Of a stretch of DNA of 64,000 nucleotides, positions 41,277 through 49,558 are shown piece after piece (position 1 is the stretch's first letter; the number at the start of each line of letters is the position of its first letter). Origin of the DNA: Lachnospiraceae bacterium (GTDB lineage Bacteria > Bacillota > Clostridia > Lachnospirales > Lachnospiraceae); the NCBI GenBank assembly GCA_017469945.1, contig JAFUFI010000025.1, positions 114,726-178,725 on the forward strand, in the 5' to 3' direction. The notes under the pieces were generated by a model that saw only the letters and a program-made list of their open reading frames with translations, was not told where the DNA came from and searched no databases. The translations under genes and the position numbers were made by a program.

Positions 41277-43655
41277 TTAAGCCTTCTTAAGTACAACCGC
41301 GCAGTATGATCCGCCCTCGGATCCTGCGGTTGCAAGAACATACTTGTAAGCTGAAGTATCAGCCTTTCCTTCGGTAACGGTATCTCCGAAGAAAAATGCC
41401 TTCTGTTCGGATCCAAGCTCACCGCTTAAAGTAAGGGCTGCAGTTGCGATTGAAAGAGCACATGCAGCGCTTCTGCTGTCTCCCACATAAGCTCTTACAT
41501 TATGAACGGGAGTCTTTGCTCCGATAAGCTTTCCGTATACATTCTTCTCAATATTATCAACTGCTTCCTCACCGTTTCCGAAGCCGTATACAGCATCGAT
41601 ATCGGAAACAGAGATTCCGGCATCCTTAAGAGCGATTGCGATTGCATCCTCAAGTCCCTTATCGGTTCCCTCTACCTTACCGTACTCGGTAACAGCATGT
41701 GTCATACCGTATCCGGCAACCTGAGCATACTTCTTTGCGCCTCTGGCATTTGCGCTTTCGGCGCTCTCAAGTACAACTGTGGTACTTCCGTCGCTCATTG
41801 CCATTCCTGTATTCTTGTAAAGCTCTGCCTTTCCTTCGGCAACGCTTCCGAGCTGGCGATAAAGCTTTTCCATAACGTCGCTGTTTTCGTCGGTACCGGT
41901 AGCAAGCATAACCTTTGCATGGTTCTGACGGATCTCGTTGTATGCGTAGCAAAGACTGCTCATACCGGACTGCGCACCGTTGGTTACGGTTACGTTAACG
42001 CCGCGCATATTTGTCTTGATTGAAAGATATCCGCCTGCTGCGTTGTAAACGGTATTGGGGAAGTTAAATGCAGATCCGCTCTTTGTACCGTTTGTATTGA
42101 TGTTCTCCTGGAACTTGTAAACTGTGGTAAGAGGGCCGTCATCGGTACCGATGATCATACCGTAATCTTCAGCCTTGTCATCTGCGATCTCGATTCCGGC
42201 GCTCTCAAGAGCTTCAAGTCCGGATACAACCTGCATAAGAGAAAGCTTGTCAAGCTTACGATAAAATGCCATCTTTACATCATACTTATCGTAGTCTTCC
42301 TTGGTTGTCTCTGAGAATACGGAGTTGCCTTCAATAGTCTCTCCGTTTTTAACCTTCTCAATGTAGTTTGAAACGCCGTTTCCGAGAGGGCTGACAATAC
42401 CCATACCTGTAATATAGATAGGCTCGTCATTGCAAACCTCGGCAACGTTTCCTTCTCCCTTCGAGAAGATGATACTTGCATTGCTTCCGCCGAACGCGAA
42501 AGAGTTGCTCATAACGTAATCAAGCTTCTTTTCTCTCTTTTCGTTGGGCATAAAATCGATCTTTCCGGCCTTTTCCTTAAGAGCCTCAAGATCCTCAGCG
42601 GTATAGCCGATTGTGGGAGGAATGATGTCCGTTGTAAGAGCCTTGATCGCATATACGGCTTCAATAGCTCCGGCCGCACCGAGGCAGTGGCCGACCATAG
42701 CCTTTGTTGAGCTTACGGAAAGGTCATTGTTTACATCATCAAAAATCGCATGAAGTGAAAGGAACTCAGCCTCATCGTTTTTCGCTGTTCCTGTTCCGTG
42801 AGCGTTGACATATCCGATATCCTCGGGCTTAATGCCTGAATTTGCGATTGCGGTACGGATAGCATACATCTGTCCGATTCCGTCGGGTCTGGGAGCTGTG
42901 ATGTGGTGCGCATCGCTGCTTACGCCGGCTGCAAGTACGTCACAGTAAATCTTTGCATTTCTCTTCTTAGCATGCTCATATGACTCAACAACGATAGCTC
43001 CGGCTCCTTCACCGAGAGTGATTCCGTTTGAGTGGTTGAAAGGTGAGCAGGGCTTTTCGGAAAGAGCGTGGAGTGCGTGGAATCCTGCGAAAGGAACCGC
43101 AGCGAAAGCGTCTGCACCGCCGACGATAAACATATCGGCTACTCCGGCACGGATAAGCTCGCAAGCGTAAGCTACGCTGATGCTTCCTGCCGCACATGCA
43201 TTACCTACGTTTGAAATAACTCCGCATGCGCCAACCTTGTTTGCTACGTGGTTTGCAATAGGAGAAATTGTCATCTTTCTGATGTCTTCGGTCTTCTCAC
43301 CGTTAGCAACATAATTATCGATACTTACTACACCGCCGACGCAGCTTCCCATGATTACGCCGAATCTTGTGGCGTCCTCATCCTTCATATCGATTCCGGC
43401 ATCCTTAAAAGCTTCTTCAGAAGCCTTAAGGCAAAGCTTGGAAGCTCTGTCGACGCCTTCGTACTTATCTAGTTCGTCACAGTCAACTTCTGCACCGAGG
43501 TTTGCATAACACTCATCGGCATTTACAGATTTAACAACGTCAATTCCTTCTTTTCCGATAAGAGCGTTATCCCAACATTCATCTACGCTGTTACCGATAG
43601 CGTTGATCATACCGAGACCGGTAACTACGCAGCGGGTATTAATAGGCTTGTTCAT
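41277..43655 (-). CDS. Fused ketosynthase pair: active FabF-like KS plus inactive chain-length-factor-like KS
   Basis: The 792-residue protein contains two complete thiolase-fold ketosynthases. Residues 1-400 have the Cys-His-His triad (C154 in GNACAAGS, H286 in NAHGTGT, H323 in MVGHCLGAAG). Residues 410-792 keep the fold (VSPLGNGVSNY, GMAMSDGSTTVVLESAE in pieces, SEGGSYCAVVL) but the Cys is Gln (Q562 in NGAQSGM), HGTGT is replaced by GFGNGEE (691-697) and the second His by Asp (D725 in VGDS). This is the pattern of a KS-alpha/chain-length-factor heterodimer, here in one chain, as in PfaC of PUFA synthases. AGGAG is 8 nt before ATG 43655. It probably condenses malonyl-ACP with acyl-ACP, with the dead half shaping chain length. 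Confidence 0.9.
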   Translation of the reverse strand: MNKPINTRCVVTGLGMINAIGNSVDECWDNALIGKEGIDVVKSVNADECYANLGAEVDCDELDKYEGVDRASKLCLKASEEAFKDAGIDMKDEDATRFGVIMGSCVGGVVSIDNYVANGEKTEDIRKMTISPIANHVANKVGACGVISNVGNACAAGSISVAYACELIRAGVADMFIVGGADAFAAVPFAGFHALHALSEKPCSPFNHSNGITLGEGAGAIVVESYEHAKKRNAKIYCDVLAAGVSSDAHHITAPRPDGIGQMYAIRTAIANSGIKPEDIGYVNAHGTGTAKNDEAEFLSLHAIFDDVNNDLSVSSTKAMVGHCLGAAGAIEAVYAIKALTTDIIPPTIGYTAEDLEALKEKAGKIDFMPNEKREKKLDYVMSNSFAFGGSNASIIFSKGEGNVAEVCNDEPIYITGMGIVSPLGNGVSNYIEKVKNGETIEGNSVFSETTKEDYDKYDVKMAFYRKLDKLSLMQVVSGLEALESAGIEIADDKAEDYGMIIGTDDGPLTTVYKFQENINTNGTKSGSAFNFPNTVYNAAGGYLSIKTNMRGVNVTVTNGAQSGMSSLCYAYNEIRQNHAKVMLATGTDENSDVMEKLYRQLGSVAEGKAELYKNTGMAMSDGSTTVVLESAESANARGAKKYAQVAGYGMTHAVTEYGKVEGTDKGLEDAIAIALKDAGISVSDIDAVYGFGNGEEAVDNIEKNVYGKLIGAKTPVHNVRAYVGDSRSAACALSIATAALTLSGELGSEQKAFFFGDTVTEGKADTSAYKYVLATAGSEGGSYCAVVLKKA

Positions 43656-43796
43656 TTTATCTGCTCCTGTAAAAATAATATATATTTCTAAACACAACAT
43701 TTAACCGGCTTACCCGATAGGGCTCCGGCTGAAGTGAAAGATTATTCGTAAATCAAAGAATTAAAATATAACATATAACGTAATAAAAATATAACG

Positions 43797-43947
43797 AATT
43801 GCTTCGCTGCAAAGCAGCTTCCGCAATTCTAAACCGCATTCGCATCCGCGGTAATTTATTCAAATTACCGCTATATGCTCATGTGGTTTTAGAATCCCTA
43901 AAGCTGATATCGCTCCCCGTGCAAGCACGGTCGCAACATCAGCTTTG
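43797..43947. other. Cluster of strong hairpins between the ACP and ketosynthase genes
   Basis: The 305-nt gap 43656-43960 has no credible gene. It holds three nested hairpins: 43797-43830 (GAATTGC/GCAATTC with inner GCTGC/GCAGC); 43849-43872 (GCGGTAATTT/AAATTACCGC, loop 4, enclosed by GCAT/ATGC and by TTCTAAA/TTTAGAA arms); and 43901-43947 (AAAGCTGAT/ATCAGCTTT with inner CCGTGC/GCACGG). Three ATATAAC repeats lie next to it (about 43768-43796). It could be an RNA switch, an mRNA-processing site or a mobile palindromic repeat; the layout favours an inserted repeat. Confidence 0.6.
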
Positions 43948-43960
43948 GTCTTCGATATTT

Positions 43961-44209
43961 TTACATGTGCTCTACCACATATTTGGTAAGGCTGGTTACG
44001 TTATAGAAGTGCTCCTTGGGAACACCTGTCATAACAACACCGAACTCGTTGTCGATGCATGAAATGATCTCAAGTGAATCTACTGAGTCAAGTCCGATTC
44101 CGTCGCCGAAAAGGGGAATCTCATAATCAAGCTCTTCTTCAGGAATATTAAGATTCTCTGATACCATGCTCTTGATCTTAGCTGCTACTTCAAGTTCTTT
44201 CTCGTTCAT
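43961..44209 (-). CDS. Acyl carrier protein, noncanonical type
   Basis: The 82-residue protein is a four-helix carrier with phosphopantetheine site Ser42 in GLDSVDSLEI. The sequence around it (PLFGDGIGLDSVDSLEII) lacks the DLGADSLDTVEL form of AcpP. It is closer to carriers in aryl-polyene and type II polyketide clusters (FGEGLGLDSIDALEL type). The C-terminal NVTSLTKYVVEHM also fits that group. It holds growing acyl chains for the fused ketosynthase, FabG and FabZ encoded downstream. AAGGAAG precedes its ATG. Confidence 0.88.
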   Translation of the reverse strand: MNEKELEVAAKIKSMVSENLNIPEEELDYEIPLFGDGIGLDSVDSLEIISCIDNEFGVVMTGVPKEHFYNVTSLTKYVVEHM

Positions 44210-44293
44210 TTTTTACTTCCTTTCGTAAAATAAATCTCCGGATGTTCGCTAAGCAACCATCCTTTTTATATGAATCCGCAAAGCGGTCATAAA

Positions 44294-44938
44294 CTACTTA
44301 ATCTCCCCGCGGGAGAGCTTATCTCCGAGTCCCTCCACATAAGACCTGCATTCCTCGCAGTACTTCTTAAGCACCTGCGAAGGTCTGCCCTTTTCATTAA
44401 GATCCATAACCATCGGCTTTCCGATAACAAGATGGGTCAGCCTGAAAGGTTTGATCTTGCGACTTATAAATATCGGCACCGGCGTTGCTCCCGTCTGTTT
44501 TGCCAGAACAAGGAATCCCGGCTTAAAGGTATCCATAGATCCGGCGGGGCTTGTATGTCCCTCGGGAAGTATATATATGGAAGAGCCGTTTGCCATAATA
44601 TCTTTAGTCGTATCAAGCCACTCGGTATCAAGCCCGCCTTTTCTGTCTATAGAGATGTAGGGCAGGTTTCTGAAAAGCCAGTTTATCGGCTTTTTTTCGT
44701 ACCAGTCCTTACCGACAAAGGTCCACACCCTGTATTTTTTCAAAAGCCTTGTCATAAAGAGGCCTTCAACATATCCAAGGTGATTCGAAAAGACTACACA
44801 GCTTTTTGAAAGCGCTTCTTCGGTAAGAGCCTTGTCCTCGAAATGGATCTTCATAGGATAGATCAATCTCAAAACCGGATAGGAAGCCCAAAACAAAAAC
44901 TTAGCTATCCCTTTTAATACTGTATTGATAAAAGACAT
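44294..44938 (-). CDS. PlsC-like lysophospholipid acyltransferase
   Basis: The 214-residue protein has an N-terminal hydrophobic stretch (about 8-27) and the acyltransferase fold. The catalytic HX4D box is HX4E here (H53 to E58 in NHLGYVEG), and the glycerol-phosphate box is PEGH (125-128) rather than PEGT. In primary metabolism PlsC acylates lysophosphatidate; close relatives also occur in aryl-polyene clusters. The gene lies just upstream of the ACP, so it may take its acyl group directly from that carrier. The altered motifs could mean a different acceptor. Confidence 0.85.
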   Translation of the reverse strand: MSFINTVLKGIAKFLFWASYPVLRLIYPMKIHFEDKALTEEALSKSCVVFSNHLGYVEGLFMTRLLKKYRVWTFVGKDWYEKKPINWLFRNLPYISIDRKGGLDTEWLDTTKDIMANGSSIYILPEGHTSPAGSMDTFKPGFLVLAKQTGATPVPIFISRKIKPFRLTHLVIGKPMVMDLNEKGRPSQVLKKYCEECRSYVEGLGDKLSRGEIK

Positions 44939-44940
44939 TT

Positions 44941-45684
44941 CTAACCCTTTCTGCCGTAAGGACCGACATTAGGATCGTCCCAATTAAGGTTAATGATTCT
45001 TTCAAAGGTGTTATGTCCAAGCATCGGAATCGCAAGCTTCGCAAGGGTTTCTTCACTGACTTTGCCCTCTCTTGCAAACTCCTGTCCCGCTTCGGTAAAT
45101 CTTACCAGATATTTTTGAACCTTTGACTGAAGGGTTTCCTCAGCGATCATACCGCCCTGTGCGCAGGTGATCAGAGTATAATTACCCTCACCGCATATAA
45201 TATCATACTGCTGCTTTATGGGTCCGTAGCATCCTTCCGTCTTTTCGTATCCACAGCTCGAAACAAGTACAAGTTTCTTTTGCATCAGCTCCGGATAACG
45301 CATTTTGTGAAGGAAACTGCCGCTTTCTTCGTTGCCGCCTACTCCTCTGTACTCAGATACGTAGGAAATCATACGGTCCACAAAGGCTTTCATCTTTGAA
45401 GGCTGTCCGAAAAAGTAAAGCGGAAAACTCTCGATGATGATATCACTGGCCATCACAAGGTCTCTTATCTCATCCATATCATCATGGATGATGCATTTGC
45501 CCTTTTCATTCTTCCAACAGCAAAGACACCCCATGCAATGTTCTATTTTTTTATCCTTAAGGGCAACCTCTGTAACCTCGGCGTCCGGAATTTCCGAAAG
45601 TATTCCGTCAATAAAGGCATGCGCCACTTTAAGCGACGAACTCCTTCCGCCTCTGAGGCTTCCGTTTAAGAGCAAAATCTTCAT
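44941..45684 (-). CDS. NADPH-dependent FMN reductase/flavodoxin-like protein
   Basis: The 247-residue protein has the flavodoxin-like fold: MKILLLNGSLRGGRSSSLK in pieces, which is the FMN phosphate loop, followed by CMGCLCCWKNEKGKCIIHDD with Cys residues typical of iron-sulfur flavoprotein or MdaB-type relatives, and FPLYFFGQPSKMKAFVDR. The C-terminal 60 residues form an extra helical part. It probably moves electrons from NAD(P)H to an acceptor. It is the first gene of the ACP-ketosynthase operon, 2 nt before the acyltransferase; whether it acts as a reductase in chain building is open. GGAG is 6 nt before ATG 45684. Confidence 0.82.
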   Translation of the reverse strand: MKILLLNGSLRGGRSSSLKVAHAFIDGILSEIPDAEVTEVALKDKKIEHCMGCLCCWKNEKGKCIIHDDMDEIRDLVMASDIIIESFPLYFFGQPSKMKAFVDRMISYVSEYRGVGGNEESGSFLHKMRYPELMQKKLVLVSSCGYEKTEGCYGPIKQQYDIICGEGNYTLITCAQGGMIAEETLQSKVQKYLVRFTEAGQEFAREGKVSEETLAKLAIPMLGHNTFERIINLNWDDPNVGPYGRKG

Positions 45685-45848
45685 AGCTTTCTCCAACTAA
45701 AGCAGCTGCCGCAAAATAAAGTCCGGGCAGACTACAACGATTTATTTTCTCACATATTCCCAATTAAAGCAACCTTTAAATGTCCGAAATCTGAATAATG
45801 CCCTTTGGTTTCCTCTTTTGCATTGAATGACTGTACACATTCTCAAGG

Positions 45849-45882
45849 CAAAAAATAAGCCCGCTCGAAAAAGAGCAGACTT
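45849..45882 (-). terminator. Intrinsic terminator of the liv operon
   Basis: AAGTCTGCTC and GAGCGGGCTT pair over 10 bp (two G-T pairs) around TTTTTC, followed on the minus strand by TATTTTTTG. The remaining gap to 45684 contains the upstream region of the fab-type operon; I see no near-consensus promoter in it. Confidence 0.85.
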
Positions 45883-45915
45883 ACTTTTAACTCTGTATTT
45901 TTCCGGATAGTTTCC

Positions 45916-46629
45916 TCAACCGCCCAGATATGCTTTTTTTACGCTGTCATCACTAAGAAGTTCTCTTCCCGTTCCGGTATTAACGATTCTTCCCGTCTCA
46001 AGAACGTACGCTCTGTCAGCTACCGCAAGCGCTTTTCTCGCATTCTGTTCTACAAGCAGGATTGTTGTTCCGGCTTTGTGAAGGTCCTTTATTATGTCAA
46101 AAATCTGATCTACAAGTATCGGTGCCAGGCCCATTGAAGGCTCATCAAGCATCATAAGTCTGGGCTTACTCATAAGAGCGCGTCCCATGGCAAGCATCTG
46201 CTGCTCACCTCCGGACAAGGTTCCTGCTACCTGCTTGTATCTTTCTTTTAATCTCGGGAAAAGCTCGTAGACTTTTTCTATGGACTCGCCGACCTCCGAC
46301 ATTGAGCGTGTATATGCACCCATTTCAAGGTTTTCTTTTACGGAAAGCTGCAGGAACACTCTTCTTCCCTCGGGGCAAAGAGCAAGTCCGTCCCGCACGA
46401 TTTTATGCGCAGGCATTCCCGCAATACTCTTCCCGCAAAACTCTATGGTTCCTGTCTTAGGCTTTAAAAGTCCGCTTACCGTATTAAGGGAAGTCGACTT
46501 TCCCGCGCCGTTGGCTCCGATAAGAGTTACTATCTCCCCTTCTTTTACCTCAAAGGATATTCCCTTTATGGCATGTATATTTCCGTAATATACATTTAAA
46601 TCATCTACTTTAAGAAGTGTATCAGCCAT
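45916..46629 (-). CDS. livF: Branched-chain amino acid ABC transporter ATPase LivF
   Basis: The 237-residue ATPase has Walker A GANGAGKST, signature LSGGEQQMLAMGRAL and Walker B LMMLDEPSMGLAP, the LivF form. With LivG it energises uptake of leucine, isoleucine and valine. The start overlaps the livG stop by 8 nt. It is the last gene of a complete five-gene operon. Confidence 0.96.
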   Translation of the reverse strand: MADTLLKVDDLNVYYGNIHAIKGISFEVKEGEIVTLIGANGAGKSTSLNTVSGLLKPKTGTIEFCGKSIAGMPAHKIVRDGLALCPEGRRVFLQLSVKENLEMGAYTRSMSEVGESIEKVYELFPRLKERYKQVAGTLSGGEQQMLAMGRALMSKPRLMMLDEPSMGLAPILVDQIFDIIKDLHKAGTTILLVEQNARKALAVADRAYVLETGRIVNTGTGRELLSDDSVKKAYLGG

Positions 46630-47485
46630 CTGCTTCCTCCCCTTCTGCGGTATTTCCGAGATATGCCTCGATAACTTTGGGATTGCTCTGTATTTCGCTG
46701 GGGGTTCCCTTAGCTATGATCTTTCCAAAGTTAAGCACAATAATATTCTCGCAGATTCCCATAACAAGATTCATGTCATGCTCAATAAGAAGGACTGCAA
46801 TATTAAATGTATCGCGGATCTTTCTTATATTGTTCATAAGTTCTTCGGTCTCCGAAGGGTTCATTCCCGCAGCAGGCTCATCAAGTAAAAGCACCTTGGG
46901 ATTTGTGGCAAGAGCCCTTACTATCTCAAGGCGTCTCTGCGCTCCGTAGGGAAGCGAGGAAGAACGCACATCTGCAAGATCTGCCATATCAAATATATCA
47001 AGGAGCTCAAGAGCACGGTCATGTGCCTTTTTCTCTTCTTTCCAATATCTCGGAAGTCTGAGAACAGCGGAAGGAAGATGATAACCGATTGAATTATGAA
47101 GTCCTATCTTAACATTTTCCTCAACCGTAAGCTTGTCAAAAAGTCTGATATTCTGGAAGGTTCTGGCGATTCCTGCCTGGTTTGCCTGGGTTGTGTTCAT
47201 ACCGTGGGTATCCTTGCCATCGAGCATTATCACTCCCCTGGTAGGCTGGTAAACCTTAGTAAGGAGGTTGAAAACCGTAGTTTTTCCGGCTCCGTTGGGG
47301 CCGATAAGTCCGCCGATCTCGGTAGCTCCGATAGCTATATTGAATTCATCAACCGCTGTCAGTCCGCCGAAATCGATTCCAAGGTGGCTTGCTTCCAAAA
47401 CGGGGCGCTTTCCTCTGTCTCTTTCCGGAATCTTTCCGGGTCCGGGTACTTCTATATACTTTGTTTCATTCGGATTGTTACTCAT
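46622..47485 (-). CDS. livG: Branched-chain amino acid ABC transporter ATPase LivG
   Basis: The 287-residue ATPase has Walker A GPNGAGKTT, signature SLPYGAQRRLEIVRAL and Walker B LLLDEPAAGMNP, the LivG form. The first 25 residues (rich in Pro, Lys and Glu) extend beyond the usual start; GGG-type ribosome sites are weak here. It overlaps livM by 8 nt and livF by 8 nt, so all three are translationally coupled. Confidence 0.96.
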   Translation of the reverse strand: MSNNPNETKYIEVPGPGKIPERDRGKRPVLEASHLGIDFGGLTAVDEFNIAIGATEIGGLIGPNGAGKTTVFNLLTKVYQPTRGVIMLDGKDTHGMNTTQANQAGIARTFQNIRLFDKLTVEENVKIGLHNSIGYHLPSAVLRLPRYWKEEKKAHDRALELLDIFDMADLADVRSSSLPYGAQRRLEIVRALATNPKVLLLDEPAAGMNPSETEELMNNIRKIRDTFNIAVLLIEHDMNLVMGICENIIVLNFGKIIAKGTPSEIQSNPKVIEAYLGNTAEGEEADG

Positions 47486-48560
47486 TTACGCTGCCCCCTT
47501 TCTTTGAAGAAAAAAGTCCGGTAAACCGCTTCCATAAAGCGCGGATCTTTTCGCTGTTGGTGGCAATCATAACAAGGATCAGCACAATGGCGTAAACCAG
47601 CATACGATAGTCCTGGAACTGTCTGAAAAGCTCGGGAAGAATCGTAAGGACTGCTGCCGCTATAATGGATCCGGTCATATTTCCGATACCGCCCAGCACA
47701 ACAAATACAAGCACAAGAATAGAAGTATTAAAGTCAAACTTCTTGGGCACGATCGTCGAGTAGTTAAGAGCGTATAAAGCGCCTGCAGACCCTGCTATGG
47801 CGGCTGATGTTACAAAAGCAATCATCTTGTACTTGGTAACATTGATTCCGGAAGCTTCCGCAGCGATCCTGTTGTCACGGATAGCCATGATAGCACGGCC
47901 CGTGCGGCTGTTAACAAGGTTCTGTATCACAAAAAGTACAAGTAGTATCAGTACGATTCCGGCTGCAAAAGAGGAGGCTTTCGTAATGCCTACCGCTCCC
48001 ATGGGACCGCGTACAAGGGTTGTTCCTCCTGCCGCCATATCCATATGGGCCTCATCGGTAACGGAAAAGTGAAGTCCCGCACCGTCCACACCGACGTAAA
48101 GGCAGTTAAGTACGTTTTTGATGATCTCACCGAAAGCAAGCGTAACTATGGCAAGATAATCTCCGCGAAGACGAAGTACGGGGATTCCGATAAGTATACC
48201 TGCTATAGCGGCAAGAATCGCACCCAAAACAATTGCTACGATAAGTCTGGGAAGGTTTGCGTTAACCCCGTTATACTTCATTGCGCCGGCAACTATAACA
48301 CCGGTAAACGCTCCTACGCTCATAAATCCGGCATGTCCGAGAGAAAGCTCTCCGGAGATACCTACCACAAGGTTTAATGAAAGGGCCATGATTATATAGG
48401 CACAGATAGGGATGAGCTGACCTTCGAGAGCATTGGTAAGTCCGCCCGCGCCTTTAAGGATTGTTACAACCGCAAAAAATACGATTATTATTCCGAAATT
48501 TATAAGACCCATCAATGAGTTTTTATTTGTTTTTCCGAGGAAGTTTATTTTCTTACCCAT
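47478..48560 (-). CDS. livM: Branched-chain amino acid ABC transporter permease LivM
   Basis: The 360-residue membrane protein has about ten helices and the LivM pattern: ALSLNLVVGISGELSLGHAGF in pieces, RLRGDYLAIVTLAFGEI, and the EAA-like loop RAIMAIRDNRIAAEASGIN. It forms the channel with LivH. GGAGG precedes its ATG. The C-terminus carries a short basic cytoplasmic tail. Confidence 0.95.
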   Translation of the reverse strand: MGKKINFLGKTNKNSLMGLINFGIIIVFFAVVTILKGAGGLTNALEGQLIPICAYIIMALSLNLVVGISGELSLGHAGFMSVGAFTGVIVAGAMKYNGVNANLPRLIVAIVLGAILAAIAGILIGIPVLRLRGDYLAIVTLAFGEIIKNVLNCLYVGVDGAGLHFSVTDEAHMDMAAGGTTLVRGPMGAVGITKASSFAAGIVLILLVLFVIQNLVNSRTGRAIMAIRDNRIAAEASGINVTKYKMIAFVTSAAIAGSAGALYALNYSTIVPKKFDFNTSILVLVFVVLGGIGNMTGSIIAAAVLTILPELFRQFQDYRMLVYAIVLILVMIATNSEKIRALWKRFTGLFSSKKGGSVNE

Positions 48561-48577
48561 ATCTTCAAACCTCCTCC

Positions 48578-49450
48578 TTAGACTTTCTCCGTAATCTTCT
48601 TGCCAAGAAGACCGGTAGGTTTAACAAGCAGCACTACAATAAGTGCCGCGAACACGATCGCATCCGAGAGCTGAGTCGAAATGTATGCCTGCGCAAACTT
48701 TTCAAGGACTCCCAAAAGGATTCCTCCGAGCATAGCGCCGGGAATAGAGCCTATACCGCCGAGTACCGCTGCCGTAAAAGCCTTGATACCGGGCATAGAA
48801 CCGGTTGTAGGCATAAGCGTAGGATATGCCGAGCAAAGGAGTACTCCCGCGATAGCCGCCAGTCCGGATCCGATCGCAAAGGTAGTCGAAATAGTGGCGT
48901 TGACATTGATACCCATAAGCTGTGCCGCCCCCTTATCTTCGGATACCGCGCGCATAGCCTTACCAATCTTGGTCATTCCCGTAAAGAGGGTGAGAGCGAT
49001 CATAATAACGATACTTGCGGCAACAGTAATAACGGTTACCGAAGGGATTGTGATCTCTCCAAGCTTTATGGGAGGCACAAAGTCTGCCATATTGGGGAAA
49101 GCCTTGGGATTCGAGGTCCAGATCAAAAGAGCGATATTTTGTAAGAAATACGACACGCCGATTGCGGTAATAAGTACCGCAAGGCTTGTGGCATTTCGAA
49201 GAGGCTTATATGCAAGTTTTTCAATGACAATGCCTAAAATTGTGCATATCATCATCGAAAAAAGCACACAAAGAGGAACAGGCCATCCGAGATATGATGA
49301 AGCGCAAAACGCCGCATATCCGCCGACCATAATAACGTCTCCGTGTGCAAAATTAAGCATCTTCGCAATTCCATAAACCATTGTATAGCCCAGAGCGATT
49401 ATGGCGTATACACTGCCTAAGCTTATTCCGCTGATCAGATAATTTAACAT
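48578..49450 (-). CDS. livH: Branched-chain amino acid ABC transporter permease LivH
   Basis: The 290-residue membrane protein shows the LivH pattern: GSVYAIIALGYTMVYGIAKMLNFAHGD in pieces at the N-terminus, and the EAA-like loop GKAMRAVSEDKGAAQLMGIN. It pairs with LivM. A hairpin in the 108-nt gap upstream probably lowers its expression below that of the binding protein, the normal need of such transporters. Confidence 0.95.
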   Translation of the reverse strand: MLNYLISGISLGSVYAIIALGYTMVYGIAKMLNFAHGDVIMVGGYAAFCASSYLGWPVPLCVLFSMMICTILGIVIEKLAYKPLRNATSLAVLITAIGVSYFLQNIALLIWTSNPKAFPNMADFVPPIKLGEITIPSVTVITVAASIVIMIALTLFTGMTKIGKAMRAVSEDKGAAQLMGINVNATISTTFAIGSGLAAIAGVLLCSAYPTLMPTTGSMPGIKAFTAAVLGGIGSIPGAMLGGILLGVLEKFAQAYISTQLSDAIVFAALIVVLLVKPTGLLGKKITEKV

Positions 49451-49486
49451 ATCGTTGCCTTTCGGTATTAAATATATTTTTAAATC

Positions 49487-49522
49487 CTAAAAGTCGGGGC
49501 CGCCGCCATGACAGCCCCGACT
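49487..49522 (-). terminator. Intercistronic hairpin between binding-protein gene and livH (partial terminator)
   Basis: AGTCGGGGC and GCCCCGACT form a 9-bp perfect stem with a 13-nt loop, followed on the minus strand by TTTTAGG. The T-run is short, which fits partial read-through. Confidence 0.7.
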
Positions 49523-49558
49523 GATGATCTACATCTATTCGCGTATCATTCGGCTGTA

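Noticed and set aside
41277..43655. Fused ketosynthases as an assembly or frameshift artefact of two adjacent genes
   Set aside because: The frame is continuous through a linker of about 15 residues, both halves are full length, and there is no internal stop or plausible second ribosome site before the second half.
48515..49144. Long open frame on the plus strand opposite livH/livM
   Set aside because: It is antisense to two well-supported permease genes, has a low-complexity R/S/K-rich translation and no ribosome site; it reflects codon bias of the real genes.
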